Source of the DNA: JAJRPT01 sp964465945
GTDB taxonomy: Bacteria > Bacteroidota > Ignavibacteria > Kapaibacteriales > UBA2268
Length of the DNA: 64,000 nt
Direction: 5' to 3'
Assembly: GCA_964465945.1 (NCBI GenBank)
Contig: CAYXMM010000001.1
Coordinates: forward strand, 1 to 64,000
In this document: positions 27,140-36,231 of the stretch, one piece after another
Layout of the letters: each line of letters starts with the position of its first letter
Position numbering within the stretch: position 1 is the stretch's first letter
Made by a program: the position numbers and the translations under genes
The notes under the pieces: model-generated
What the model saw: the letters and a program-made list of their open reading frames with translations, nothing else
What the model was told of the DNA's origin: nothing
Database searches by the model: none

Positions 27140-28564
27140 TTAAACTTTGTAAATTTTAATAATATTCTGAGGCATAACATCATCGGAACTTAAGCCAGCA
27201 ACAAAAACAATATTATCACCCTTTTGAATATAAGGCAATTCACCCAAAATATCACTAATATTTTGATATATGTTTATTCTATTATCAATTTTAGGCACAG
27301 AAACTGTTTGAACACCCCAAGTGAAATTCAAGTATCTTTTTGTAGATAAAGAATCTGTTATCGCAATAATTGGAATACATGGTCTATATTTAGAAATATT
27401 TGTTGCCGTGTAGCCCGTGCCAGTAATAGAAACTATTGCAGATGCTCCTACCTGCCTTGCTAAAACGCAAGATGAATTAGCCAACGCATCTGACCAATCG
27501 TGTAACCGTTCTCTTGGAGTATCAGATTCAAAATCAATAGTGCAATATTTTGATTCAACAGAGTTAATAATCTTATACATATATTCAACTGAATCAATAG
27601 GATAGTCTCCGACAGAAGTTTCACCGCTCAACATTAATACATCTGCCCCGTCTAAAACAGCATTAGCTACATCTGATGCTTCTGCACGTGTAGGTCTTGG
27701 GTTTTTAATCATTGATTCGAGCATTTGAGTTGCAACAATCACTGGCTTGCCATAATAATTACACTTATCAATAATTTCTTTTTGAGTTAAAGGCACTAAC
27801 TCAGCAGGCATTTCCAAGCCCAAATCACCTCTTGCAACCATTATAATATCAACTTCTTTCACAATACTTGTTAGATTGTTGACTGCTTCTTTCCTTTCAA
27901 TCTTTGCTACTACAGGTAATTTCTTACCATAAATTTTCATTGCGCCTCTAAGTTCAACTATATCATTTGCGGTTCTCACAAAGGACATAGCAATCGCATC
28001 AACATCATTTTCTATTGCAAATTTTAAATCTTTCAAATCTTTATCAGTAATCGAAGGTGCTGAAGAAGAACAATCAGGAATAATAATTCCTTTTTTATCT
28101 TTTAAAATTCCACCTTTCTTTACTTTTGTATATATTTTATTTCCCTCAATTTTCGTTATGTCAAGAATAATATATCCATCATCTAATAAAATTTCCTTGC
28201 CACCCTTAGCATCAGCGATTAATCCTTCAAAATTTGTAGATACTATGCTGTTATTTCCTAATCCAATATCTTCGTTGGTAATGATAAATTCTTGTCCGTT
28301 TTTAAGCTCGCATTGCCCACCTTCAAACTTATCTATACGTATTTTTGGACCTTGTAAATCGCCAAGTATTGTGATTGTTTTACCCGTTATTTCTTCAGCT
28401 TGTCTAATATTTTTTATAATTTGAAGATGTGTATCGTAAGTGCTATGTGAAAAATTTATTCTCGCAATATTCATTCCCGCATTCACTATTTCTACAATTT
28501 TTTCAATGCTACTTGTTGCTGGTCCAAGTGTGCAGATAATTTTTGTTTTATTAGGCATCATCAT
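27140..28564 (-). CDS. pyk: Pyruvate kinase
   Basis: This 474-aa glycolytic enzyme converts PEP and ADP to pyruvate and ATP. Motifs: TKIICTLGPATSS at the N-terminus, NIARINFSHS, AKIERKEAVNN with the catalytic Lys, and VARGDLGLEMP and VIVATQMLESM for metal and substrate binding. It is full length. Three successive ATG codons (MMMPNK) make the exact start ambiguous within 6 bases. It lies 10 bases downstream of an outer-membrane protein gene and upstream of the SDR, so all three may share a transcript. Confidence 0.95.
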   Translation of the reverse strand: MMMPNKTKIICTLGPATSSIEKIVEIVNAGMNIARINFSHSTYDTHLQIIKNIRQAEEITGKTITILGDLQGPKIRIDKFEGGQCELKNGQEFIITNEDIGLGNNSIVSTNFEGLIADAKGGKEILLDDGYIILDITKIEGNKIYTKVKKGGILKDKKGIIIPDCSSSAPSITDKDLKDLKFAIENDVDAIAMSFVRTANDIVELRGAMKIYGKKLPVVAKIERKEAVNNLTSIVKEVDIIMVARGDLGLEMPAELVPLTQKEIIDKCNYYGKPVIVATQMLESMIKNPRPTRAEASDVANAVLDGADVLMLSGETSVGDYPIDSVEYMYKIINSVESKYCTIDFESDTPRERLHDWSDALANSSCVLARQVGASAIVSITGTGYTATNISKYRPCIPIIAITDSLSTKRYLNFTWGVQTVSVPKIDNRINIYQNISDILGELPYIQKGDNIVFVAGLSSDDVMPQNIIKIYKV

Positions 28565-28574
28565 AAACTTACCT

Positions 28575-29297
28575 TTAAAATTTTAAACCAAGAGTTAACG
28601 AAATAAACAAACCGCCAAAATTAGTAACAGGTGCCCCTTTTAAGCTTTCTAACTTTTCACTAGTATTTATAATATAATATCTCATCATTATTGAAGTACT
28701 TTGTTTAGGTAAAGGAGAAAAATCAAAACCCACCTCGATATATCCACCATATTTGAAATAATTATTGATATTATTGAAACTATCAAAAAATCCTACATAA
28801 AGCCCATCTGTAACCCTATTTTCTCTGTAAGGACGAGACATAACATAATTCAAAGTTAAAGCTCCACTTATGTATGGTTTTAAATTTCCTTCAAATGAGC
28901 TTTGAAATAAATAACGTTTGTATCCAGCACTTACTGGAAACATCATTAACCGATTTATCTTATTCGGAACTAAATACCTATTTTCATTCCAATCATAAAA
29001 TTCTAACTCATCTGTGGCCCTTAACTCTGAAATCATCAAATTAAAAAAATATTCAGAGCTCTCATTAATCTTTCTCCCATAAGCTAAACCAAATCCAAAT
29101 CCATTCACTGAAAAAGCAAAATCAAGTTGAAATCTATTTCTTAAATCGTTGTAAATATTGTTCGTATCAAGTAAAGGTCGTGGGGTTTTAAATATTATAG
29201 ATGTATCACGTTCCCAACCTGGTTTGTCTGCCCCTGGTAATTGAGAGAATAAATTAGTTGTAAAAAGCAAAAATATAAGTATAAATATCTTATACAT
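28575..29297 (-). CDS. Probable outer-membrane beta-barrel protein
   Basis: This 240-aa protein has a signal peptide (MYKIFILIFLLFTTNLFSQ). Alternating amphipathic strands follow (FGFGLAYGRKI, YFFNLMISELRA, YISGALTLNYVMSR, GGYIEVGFDFSP, TSIMMRYYII) and it ends with SLTLGLKF, a terminal aromatic typical of outer-membrane barrels. No family is recognised. It comes first in the pyk-SDR gene string. Confidence 0.7.
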   Translation of the reverse strand: MYKIFILIFLLFTTNLFSQLPGADKPGWERDTSIIFKTPRPLLDTNNIYNDLRNRFQLDFAFSVNGFGFGLAYGRKINESSEYFFNLMISELRATDELEFYDWNENRYLVPNKINRLMMFPVSAGYKRYLFQSSFEGNLKPYISGALTLNYVMSRPYRENRVTDGLYVGFFDSFNNINNYFKYGGYIEVGFDFSPLPKQSTSIMMRYYIINTSEKLESLKGAPVTNFGGLFISLTLGLKF

Positions 29298-29332
29298 TTT
29301 TTAATTTTTTTTATTTAGTAAAAAGAAAATCG

Positions 29333-29340
29333 TAATTTTG
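29333..29340 (+). promoter_or_regulatory. -7 element TAATTTTG of the nif3-like operon
   Basis: TAATTTTG lies 57 bases before the ATG at 29398, in a divergent spacer. Confidence 0.55.
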
Positions 29341-29397
29341 TTTTTTAAATATTAACAATATTAAGAAATTTAATTATAATAGAACTTTAATTGTTAA

Positions 29398-30222
29398 ATG
29401 CAATATAAACTTTTTTTTGAAACATTGACAAATATCTTCCCAATTGATTCAGCACTTGATGATGATAAAGTAGGATTACAAATAAATTTGCAAAAGGTTT
29501 CAATAAACAAATGTTTAATTGCGTATGAACTTAATGAATCTGTTGTCAAAGAAGCAATTAATTTACAAGTAGATTTAATCATTACTTTTCATCCGTTAAT
29601 TTATCGTCCTTTACAGGAAATTGATGTAGATGAAAGAGTAGCAAAATTGACTTCTATGTTAATTAAAAATGATATTTCTTTATATTCTTTACATACTTGC
29701 TTTGATAATTACAAAGACGGAACTAATAAAATTATAGCCGATAAGTTTGGCTTAATTAATAGATATTGGATTATTCCCGATATGAAGTATAAAGAAAATG
29801 GTTTTGGAATTGTTGGATATTTAGAAAATGAATTAGAAATTAATGATTTTATCAAGTTATGCGAAGATGTTTTTCTTTCACCAATTAGAGTAAATTCGAC
29901 TAGCAAGTCAAATTTTGTAAAAAAAATTGCAATTATTGGAGGAAGTGGCACAAGTTTTATAGCACAAGTTGAGAAATTAAACGTAGATGCATTTATAACT
30001 GCTGATGTTTCTTATCATAATTTTCATAGAGCCGAAGGAAAATATTTTCTTATCGACCCAGGTCATTTTGAAATGGAACAATTTGTAGCAAAGGGCATCT
30101 ATGATATTTTAAATAAAAATATTTCGGGAGTAAGTTTTTCTTTATCAAAAGTTTATACGAATCCAGTTCGATATTCAAATCCGAAATATAATGATATGCA
30201 AGTAAAAAATTTAGTGAATTAA
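29398..30222 (+). CDS. Nif3-like dinuclear metal centre protein (GTP cyclohydrolase I type 2 family) with an altered metal site
   Basis: This 274-aa member of the Nif3/YbgI family has the N-terminal DDKVGLQ motif, the SLHTCFDNYKDGTN region (H99, D103) and C-terminal DPGHFEMEQF (H223, E227), all at expected sites. The paired-His motif (HHP) reads FHP at residues 64-66, so one of the five usual ligands is replaced by Phe. The physiological role of this family is not settled. The gene is followed 11 bases later by the zinc-ribbon-type gene, a pairing common in this phylum. Confidence 0.85.
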   Translation: MQYKLFFETLTNIFPIDSALDDDKVGLQINLQKVSINKCLIAYELNESVVKEAINLQVDLIITFHPLIYRPLQEIDVDERVAKLTSMLIKNDISLYSLHTCFDNYKDGTNKIIADKFGLINRYWIIPDMKYKENGFGIVGYLENELEINDFIKLCEDVFLSPIRVNSTSKSNFVKKIAIIGGSGTSFIAQVEKLNVDAFITADVSYHNFHRAEGKYFLIDPGHFEMEQFVAKGIYDILNKNISGVSFSLSKVYTNPVRYSNPKYNDMQVKNLVN

Positions 30223-30233
30223 TAGGTATATTT

Positions 30234-30971
30234 ATGAAAACACAAATCAGACTTATTGCTGGGCTTTCTTTTATTGATGCTCGTCTTGATGAACTTAATG
30301 ACGAGTTTGGAGACCTACCTGAGCAAATCGATGAGAAACAAATAGAATTAGATAAAGCGACAAGAAAACTTGCCGAATCTAAATCTATTCTTGAAGAAGT
30401 CAAAGAGTTCGTCTCCCAGGCAAAAGTTACACTTGTGAGATTAAAAGAAAAAGAAGAGGAACTTGCAAAAAAACAATTCAAAGTTAAGAATAACAAAGAA
30501 TTCGATGCTATAACAGCAGAAGTTCAACATCTTAAAGATGAACATGAAAACTTATCTAAAAGCTTGAGAACAGAAGGCATTAAGCAAGAAAATCTTCTCA
30601 GAACTATTGAAGAACAAGAAAAAAATCTTGTTGAAACTCAAGAAGAATTTGATTCTTTGACAGCTGAGTTTGAAGAACTTAAAAAAGAGCAAGGCGATGA
30701 AGTGGAAGTGCTTGAAGCAAAAAGACAAAACATCGAAGGGCAACTTATCGGTGATTATCTAAAAGAATATAAAAGAATTAGAACTCATTATACTGATGCT
30801 GCAGTTCAAGTTGTTAAAGGTAGCTGTAAAGGATATAAAGTTCCTTCTCAAATTTTAGTTGAACTTAGAAACAACGAAGATAAGATATTCATTGACGAGA
30901 ATAGTGGAAGAATTTTAATCCCAGAAGAAATTCACCTTGACGAAGATATAATCAACGAATTAGTCGCTTAA
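30234..30971 (+). CDS. Coiled-coil protein of the C4 zinc-ribbon family, lacking the zinc cysteines
   Basis: Of 245 residues, ~20-175 form a long two-stranded coiled coil. The C-terminal ~45 residues match the family's zinc ribbon (CKGYKVPSQILVELRN...IFIDENSGRILIPEE). Normally this holds CxGC and CxxCGR; here only C198 remains, and the other positions read Y201, D221 and S224. The fold may persist without zinc. Related proteins (CdsZ/FlgZ-like) are linked to RNA, chaperone or regulatory roles, none proven here. It is cotranscribed with the nif3-like gene and followed by a terminator and RNase P RNA. Confidence 0.85.
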   Translation: MKTQIRLIAGLSFIDARLDELNDEFGDLPEQIDEKQIELDKATRKLAESKSILEEVKEFVSQAKVTLVRLKEKEEELAKKQFKVKNNKEFDAITAEVQHLKDEHENLSKSLRTEGIKQENLLRTIEEQEKNLVETQEEFDSLTAEFEELKKEQGDEVEVLEAKRQNIEGQLIGDYLKEYKRIRTHYTDAAVQVVKGSCKGYKVPSQILVELRNNEDKIFIDENSGRILIPEEIHLDEDIINELVA

Positions 30972-30982
30972 AATTAACAAAG

Positions 30983-31005
30983 AGGGGATTTTCCCCTTTT
31001 TTTTT
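30983..31005 (+). terminator. Rho-independent terminator before RNase P RNA
   Basis: AGGGGA pairs with TCCCCT over a short T loop, followed by nine T. Confidence 0.9.
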
Positions 31006-31016
31006 CGTTCTTAAAT

Positions 31017-31390
31017 TGAGGGAAAACAGGTGGTAGCCGTTAATAATCTCTGATTAGAAACGGAGGAAAGTCCGAACACCATAGAACAATACGCTTTGTA
31101 ACGCAAAGGCAGTAAGCATAAGCGAACTGACGGAAAGTGCAACAGAAAATATACCGCTTCAATTTGGAGTAAGGGTGAAATGGTGAGGTAAGAGCTTACC
31201 GCATTTATGGCGACATAAATGGCAGTGCAAACCCCGTATGGTGCAAGACCAAGTAGAGACGATATGTAAGGGCTGTTCGTCCGATGCGTCTGGGTAGGTT
31301 GCTCGAGGGTAATGGCAACATTGCTCCCAGATAAATTATCACCTCCTTGCGAAAGCAAGAAGACAGAATTCGGCTTATCGTTTTCTCTCA
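31017..31390 (+). ncRNA. rnpB: RNase P RNA (bacterial type A)
   Basis: This ~374-nt catalytic RNA processes tRNA 5' ends. Hallmarks: P1 helix TGAGGGAAAAC (31017) with GTTTTCTCTCA (31380-31390), CR-I GAGGAAAGTCCGAACAC near 31062, the ATACCGC and GTAAGGGTGAAATGGTG segments, AGAGCTTACCGC, and the 3' conserved GACAGAATTCGGCTTAT near 31363. A T-run (31391-31397) ends the transcript. Confidence 0.96.
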
Positions 31391-31459
31391 TTTTTTTATA
31401 ATATAGTCGAACACATCTAAATTCTAAACTTCGCCTAAATGAACCAACTTAGTCATTCA

Positions 31460-31480
31460 GAGCGAAGCAAGGAATCCAGT
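31460..31480. repeat. Dispersed intergenic repeat module (short copy)
   Basis: GAGCGAAGC...ATCCAG matches 60211-60230 in the purL upstream region apart from a few bases in the middle. Confidence 0.5.
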
Positions 31481-31680
31481 TTTTAGTTTTAAAATCAAAA
31501 ATTTATCTAGTGCATTTACGGAATTTACTTTATACTGGGTATTTCGTTGCGTTTAATATGACTGATGAATGTTTAAAATTACAATAAATTATTATTGAAG
31601 TGATTATTTAGTATTATAGAACTCATAATCTAAATAAAACATAAATTAAAAAATAATTTTTATATTTTGAAAAATATAGT

Positions 31681-31688
31681 TAATTTTG
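31681..31688 (+). promoter_or_regulatory. -7 element TAATTTTG of atpDC
   Basis: It lies 42 bases before the ATG at 31731. It covers the GTG at 31686 and so argues against that longer reading-frame start. Confidence 0.6.
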
Positions 31689-31730
31689 TGGCATTATTTT
31701 TTGAAAAACCAAAAATTTATAGGAAATTTA

Positions 31731-33140
31731 ATGAACGAAGGCGTTATCGTCCAAATTATCGGACCAGTTGTAGACGTAGAGTTTCAAGAAGGGCAAATAC
31801 CCGAAGTATTGAATGCTATACATATTCCATATAAATCGATTGAAACTAATGAAGATAGAATTTTAGTGTGCGAAGTTCAGCAACACTTAGGTGAAGATAG
31901 AGTTAGAACAGTTGCGATGGATTCAACTGACGGCTTGGTTAGAGGTATGCTTGCTTTAGATACTGGGAAACCTATTACAATCGCTGTTGGTCCTGAAATA
32001 TTAGGCAGAATGTTTAATGTAACAGGCGATCCAATTGATGGAAAAGGTGCTTTAACTGCAAGATCTTCTTCTTCTATCCATAAATCTGCTCCTGCTTACG
32101 ATACTTTAAATACTCAAGCTGAAATGTTTGAAACAGGTATTAAAGTTATTGACTTAATCCAACCATTTACAAGAGGTGGAAAAGTTGGTTTATTTGGTGG
32201 TGCTGGTGTAGGTAAGACAGTTGTTATTCAAGAGTTAATCAATAATATTGCTAAGCAACATGGTGGTTATTCTTGTTTCGCAGGTGTGGGAGAGCGTTCA
32301 AGAGAAGGAAATGACTTGTATCGTGAGATGGAAGAAGCCGGAGTATTAGAGAAAACTGCCTTAGTTTTTGGTCAAATGAATGAACCTCCAGGGGCACGTT
32401 CAAGAGTTGCTTTAACTGCTTTAACTGCTGCGGAATACTTTAGAGATGAAGAAGGAAGAGACGTTTTGTTATTCGTTGATAATATTTTTAGATTTACGCA
32501 AGCTGGTTCTGAATTATCAGCTCTTTTAGGTCGTATGCCATCTGCTGTAGGTTATCAACCTACTCTTGCTACCGAGATGGGTGCTTTACAAGAAAGAATT
32601 GCTTCTACAAACAAAGGTTCAATTACTTCAGTTCAAGCGGTATATGTGCCTGCGGACGATTTAACTGACCCTGCTCCTGCAAATACTTTCGCCCACTTAG
32701 ACGCGAAAACGGTATTATCAAGAGATATTGCCAACTTAGGTCTTTACCCTGCGGTTGATCCATTAGAATCTTCATCAAGAATTATGGACCCAAATATTGT
32801 TGGTAAAGAACATTATGAAGTTTCACAAAGATGCGTTAGAACTCTTCAAACTTATAAAGAGCTTCAAGATATTATCAATATCTTAGGTATGGATGAGCTT
32901 TCTGACGAAGATAAACAAACTGTTTATCGTGCAAGAAAAATTCAAAGATTTTTCTCTCAACCATTTAGTGTTGCTGAGCAATTCACAGGATTTGAAGGAA
33001 AATACGTGAAAATTCAAGATACAATCGCTGGTTTCAAAGCAATTTTAAATGGCGAATGTGATCATATCCCTGAAAATATGTTTACTTACGTTGGTAAAAT
33101 CGAAGAAGTATTTGAAAAATATAAAAATTCACAGAATTAA
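31731..33140 (+). CDS. atpD: F1 ATP synthase beta subunit
   Basis: This 469-aa catalytic subunit is cytoplasmic, at the membrane. The P-loop GGAGVGKT is near residue 156; GERSREGND, LLFVDNIFRFTQAGSE and LGRMPSAVGYQPTL are all present. ATG at 31731 (MNEGVIVQIIGP) is chosen over GTG 31686 because it fits the family N-terminus, follows AGGAAA, and the longer start lies in the promoter. It is cotranscribed with atpC two bases later. The other ATP synthase genes are elsewhere, as usual in Bacteroidota/Chlorobiota. Confidence 0.97.
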   Translation: MNEGVIVQIIGPVVDVEFQEGQIPEVLNAIHIPYKSIETNEDRILVCEVQQHLGEDRVRTVAMDSTDGLVRGMLALDTGKPITIAVGPEILGRMFNVTGDPIDGKGALTARSSSSIHKSAPAYDTLNTQAEMFETGIKVIDLIQPFTRGGKVGLFGGAGVGKTVVIQELINNIAKQHGGYSCFAGVGERSREGNDLYREMEEAGVLEKTALVFGQMNEPPGARSRVALTALTAAEYFRDEEGRDVLLFVDNIFRFTQAGSELSALLGRMPSAVGYQPTLATEMGALQERIASTNKGSITSVQAVYVPADDLTDPAPANTFAHLDAKTVLSRDIANLGLYPAVDPLESSSRIMDPNIVGKEHYEVSQRCVRTLQTYKELQDIINILGMDELSDEDKQTVYRARKIQRFFSQPFSVAEQFTGFEGKYVKIQDTIAGFKAILNGECDHIPENMFTYVGKIEEVFEKYKNSQN

Positions 33141-33142
33141 TA

Positions 33143-33400
33143 ATGGCTGATTTAAAAGTTGAAATAATAACCCCAGCTGAAATAGTTTACCAAGGTGAAG
33201 TAGAATCAGTTACTTTACCAGGTTCTAAAGCACCATTTCAAGTATTGAAAAATCACATTCCTATTGTATCAAGTTTAGATAATGGGAAAATAAAATTATC
33301 AACTGGAAAAGGTGAAAAATTATTTCAAAATTCAGAAGGTTTTGCTGAAATTAGTAATAATAAAGTTTCAATTTTAGTAGAATCTGCCAAAGAATTATAA
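33143..33400 (+). CDS. atpC: F1 ATP synthase epsilon subunit, short form
   Basis: This 85-aa protein comprises only the N-terminal beta-sandwich (VEIITPAEIVYQGEVESVTLPGS, then NHIPIVSSLDNGKI). The C-terminal helical hairpin that inhibits ATP hydrolysis in E. coli is absent. Short epsilon subunits are normal in this phylum. It is translated directly after atpD and followed by a terminator. Confidence 0.93.
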   Translation: MADLKVEIITPAEIVYQGEVESVTLPGSKAPFQVLKNHIPIVSSLDNGKIKLSTGKGEKLFQNSEGFAEISNNKVSILVESAKEL

Positions 33401-33414
33401 TAAAGTTCTATATG

Positions 33415-33445
33415 AGGGTTGATTAATAAAAAATTAACCCTTTTT
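33415..33445 (+). terminator. Rho-independent terminator after atpC
   Basis: AGGGTTGATT pairs with AATTAACCCT, followed by TTTTT. Confidence 0.85.
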
Positions 33446-33470
33446 GTATTAAAATTAATTACGGAATAAT

Positions 33471-34937
33471 ATGAACTTAAATAAAATAATCTATGAAGGC
33501 ATTACATTTGATGATGTTCTTCTTGTGCCAAGATATTCCGAAATTATGCCTAAAGACGCATCTCTTTCAACTCGCTTAACAAATCAAATTACCTTAAACT
33601 TACCAATTCTTTCTGCAGCAATGGATACTGTTACTGAAGCTGAAATGGCTCGTGCTGTTGCAAGAGAAGGTGGTTTAGGTGTAATTCATAAAAATCTTTC
33701 AATCGAAGAGCAAACTGAGCAAGTTGATAGAGTGAAAAGGTCAGAGTATGGTATGATTCTGGACCCAATTACTTTAACAGCGGATAAGAAAATTGGCGAT
33801 GCCTTAGACTATATGTCAACATATCAAATTTCGGGCATTCCTATTATTGATGAAAATAAAAAATTAATTGGGATAGTTACAAACAGAGATTTAAGGTTTA
33901 ATCCAAGCCCAAGCGATCCAATAAGTGCTATTATGACAAGTGACAATATTGTTACAGCACCGGAAGGAACTACATTAGCAGAAGCCGAAAAACTCTTACA
34001 ATATCATAGAATTGAAAAGCTCCCTGTTGTAGATAAGAACTTTGTTTTAAAAGGCTTAATTACTTTTAAAGATATTCAAAAGAGAAAGCAATTTCCAAAT
34101 GCTTGTAAGGACCAGCATGGAAGATTACGGGTTGGAGCAGCGATTGGTATTGCAAAAGACACTTTAGAGCGAGTAGATTCTCTATTAAAAGCGGGAGTAG
34201 ATTGCTTGTTTGTAGATACTGCTCACGGACACTCAAAAGGTGTATTAGATACTGTTAAACTTGTAAAATCTCACTACCCAAATGTTAATTTAATTGCTGG
34301 AAATATTGCAACCCCAGAAGCAGCAGAAGCACTTATTAAAGCAGGTGCTGATGGTTTAAAAGTTGGGATTGGACCTGGTTCAATTTGTACTACAAGAATA
34401 GTTGCTGGTGTTGGTGTTCCTCAGCTTTCTGCAATTATGGAAGTTTCCAAAATGGCATCTAAATATAATCTTCCTGTTATTGCGGATGGTGGAATTAAAC
34501 AGACAGGTGATGTACCAAAAGCATTAGCGGCAGGTGCTGATTCTGTTATGGTTGGCGGTCTTTTAGCAGGGCATGCGGAAAGTCCTGGTGAAAAAATTAT
34601 ATATGAAGGACGTCCTTATAAAATTTATCGAGGAATGGGTTCATTAGGAGCAATGCAAAAAGGTTCTGCCGATAGATATTTCCAAGATGTTGAAGCAGAA
34701 ATATCTAAATATGTTCCAGAAGGAATTGAAGGTAGAGTGCCTTATAAAGGCAGAGTTAATGAGACTTTATATCAACTTTCAGGTGGGTTGAGAGCAGCAA
34801 TGGGTTACACTGGTTGTAAGACTATTGAAGAGTTAAAAACTAATGCTCAGTTTGTGAAAATATCAGGAGCTGGTTTGCGAGAATCCCACCCTCATGATGT
34901 TACAATCACACAAGAATCACCTAATTACTTTGTATAA
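33471..34937 (+). CDS. guaB: IMP dehydrogenase
   Basis: This 488-aa enzyme oxidises IMP to XMP in guanine nucleotide synthesis. A TIM barrel (EGITFDDVLLVPRYSE) is interrupted by two CBS domains at residues ~95-205 (IMTSDNIVTAPEGTTLAEAE). The active-site loop GPGSICTTR (Cys near 306), VIADGGI, the GSLGAM region and the flap GSADRYFQD are intact. It is followed 20 bases later by the M24 homologue and is probably cotranscribed with it. Confidence 0.97.
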   Translation: MNLNKIIYEGITFDDVLLVPRYSEIMPKDASLSTRLTNQITLNLPILSAAMDTVTEAEMARAVAREGGLGVIHKNLSIEEQTEQVDRVKRSEYGMILDPITLTADKKIGDALDYMSTYQISGIPIIDENKKLIGIVTNRDLRFNPSPSDPISAIMTSDNIVTAPEGTTLAEAEKLLQYHRIEKLPVVDKNFVLKGLITFKDIQKRKQFPNACKDQHGRLRVGAAIGIAKDTLERVDSLLKAGVDCLFVDTAHGHSKGVLDTVKLVKSHYPNVNLIAGNIATPEAAEALIKAGADGLKVGIGPGSICTTRIVAGVGVPQLSAIMEVSKMASKYNLPVIADGGIKQTGDVPKALAAGADSVMVGGLLAGHAESPGEKIIYEGRPYKIYRGMGSLGAMQKGSADRYFQDVEAEISKYVPEGIEGRVPYKGRVNETLYQLSGGLRAAMGYTGCKTIEELKTNAQFVKISGAGLRESHPHDVTITQESPNYFV

Positions 34938-34957
34938 AAAATTAAATTAAAGAGAAT

Positions 34958-36079
34958 ATGGATAAACTACATAGAGAACCCCCTACATCATATCCAAAGA
35001 TTATTGATAAGAGATTGCAACAAATTCGTTTTGCATTAGATGATCTTAAATTAGATGGCTTGGTAGTTTCTTATTTACCAAATATTAGATACTTAACAAA
35101 CTTTTCAGGAAGTTCTGCTTATCTATTTATTTTAAAAGAAGAATTGCACTTTATTACTGACGATAGATATGAGGCGCAAATCAAAGGTGAATTATACAAT
35201 TTGCCTAATTTAAAAGTTCATATAACTCGTGAAGTTTGGAAATATATTTCCGAAGATAACGTGCTTGGTGCTAAAACAAAAACAATTGGTTTTGAGGCAG
35301 ATAAAGTTTATTATGCTGATGCTGTCGAGATTAGAAATATGATTCGACCATTAAAATTCAAGCCAACACCTGGCGAAATTGAACCATTTACAATGCCAAA
35401 AGATCCTGAAGAAATTGAGAATATTTCAAAAGCTTGTAAAATGTGCGATGATGTATATCAATACATTAAAGGTGTTATAAAAGTTGGAATGTCAGAATGG
35501 GAAATAACAAATGAAATCGCATTTAAAGCGAGAGAATTTGGTTCAGAAGGTGTTCCATTCCATATCATTTGTACAAGTGGAACTAATACAGCAATGCCTC
35601 ACTTAAACCCAACTAGTAGAAAAGTCAAAAAGAATGACTTAATATTAATGGAGTTTGGTTGTACTGTAAATGGATTTGCATCTACTTTATGTAGAACTAT
35701 CGCAGTAGGTGGAGCAACAAAAGAACAAGAAACGATGTATCGAATGCTTGTTGAAGCACAAAATGCAACTTTCAAAAACTTACGTCAAGGAATAGTAGGA
35801 AAAGTATTAGAGCAATATGCTCGAAAAATAATCAACGAAGGTGGTTATGGTTCATACTTTAAAACTAACTTAGGGCATGGAGTGGGAATTACATATAACG
35901 AAAGACCAAATATAAACTCACGTTCAGAAGACATAGTTCCTGAAGGATGTATAATGGCAATAGAGCCAGCAGTATACATTCCAAATAAATTTGGAATGCG
36001 TATCAAAGATACAGCAAAAGTAAACAAAGAAGGTGTATCACAAATCACCTTCCCACCAGAAAATTTAGAAATAATATAA
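34958..36079 (+). CDS. M24 (Xaa-Pro aminopeptidase-type) homologue with a degraded metal site
   Basis: This 373-aa protein has a creatinase N-terminal domain (~residues 20-140: LDGLVVSYLPNIRYLTNFSG) and a pita-bread M24 domain. The family needs D, D, H, E, E as metal ligands. Here the aligned positions read E232 (MEFG, usual DFG), T243 (ASTLCRT, usual SDMTRT), H307 (LGHGVG), E336 (IEPAVY) and K350 (MRIKD, usual RIED). The conserved His of HE also reads N314. The fold looks intact and the frame is open, so this is probably a non-catalytic pseudo-peptidase. It may be cotranscribed with guaB. Confidence 0.85.
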   Translation: MDKLHREPPTSYPKIIDKRLQQIRFALDDLKLDGLVVSYLPNIRYLTNFSGSSAYLFILKEELHFITDDRYEAQIKGELYNLPNLKVHITREVWKYISEDNVLGAKTKTIGFEADKVYYADAVEIRNMIRPLKFKPTPGEIEPFTMPKDPEEIENISKACKMCDDVYQYIKGVIKVGMSEWEITNEIAFKAREFGSEGVPFHIICTSGTNTAMPHLNPTSRKVKKNDLILMEFGCTVNGFASTLCRTIAVGGATKEQETMYRMLVEAQNATFKNLRQGIVGKVLEQYARKIINEGGYGSYFKTNLGHGVGITYNERPNINSRSEDIVPEGCIMAIEPAVYIPNKFGMRIKDTAKVNKEGVSQITFPPENLEII

Positions 36080-36102
36080 AGTTATTTTGAATTGTATAAA
36101 GG

Positions 36103-36130
36103 AAAAAGTCCTCGAATGAGGACTTTTTTT
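36103..36130 (+). terminator. Rho-independent terminator after the M24 homologue
   Basis: AAAGTCCTC pairs with GAGGACTTT over GAAT, followed by a T run. Confidence 0.92.
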
Positions 36131-36231
36131 TGTTTATAAACCTGTAAAATGTTGTAAATAAGACAATAATTTTAATATATATTTAATTTTGTTTTTCTAA
36201 AATATGTAAATACTTTACTGTTGAGTCGGAT

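Larger units (their letters stand above)
31391..31730. other. Intergenic region between rnpB and atpD
   Basis: It starts with the rnpB T-tract and includes a short dispersed repeat module (31460-31480: GAGCGAAGCAAGGAATCCAG), also seen near 60.2 kb. The remainder is AT-rich, ending in the atpD promoter and leader. Confidence 0.6.

Noticed and set aside
31011..31391. Open frame of 126 codons on the minus strand
   Set aside because: It is the exact antisense of RNase P RNA, whose conserved structure explains the lack of stops.
31686..31730. Longer N-terminus for atpD from a GTG
   Set aside because: The GTG is part of the TAATTTTG promoter element and the added residues do not fit the family.
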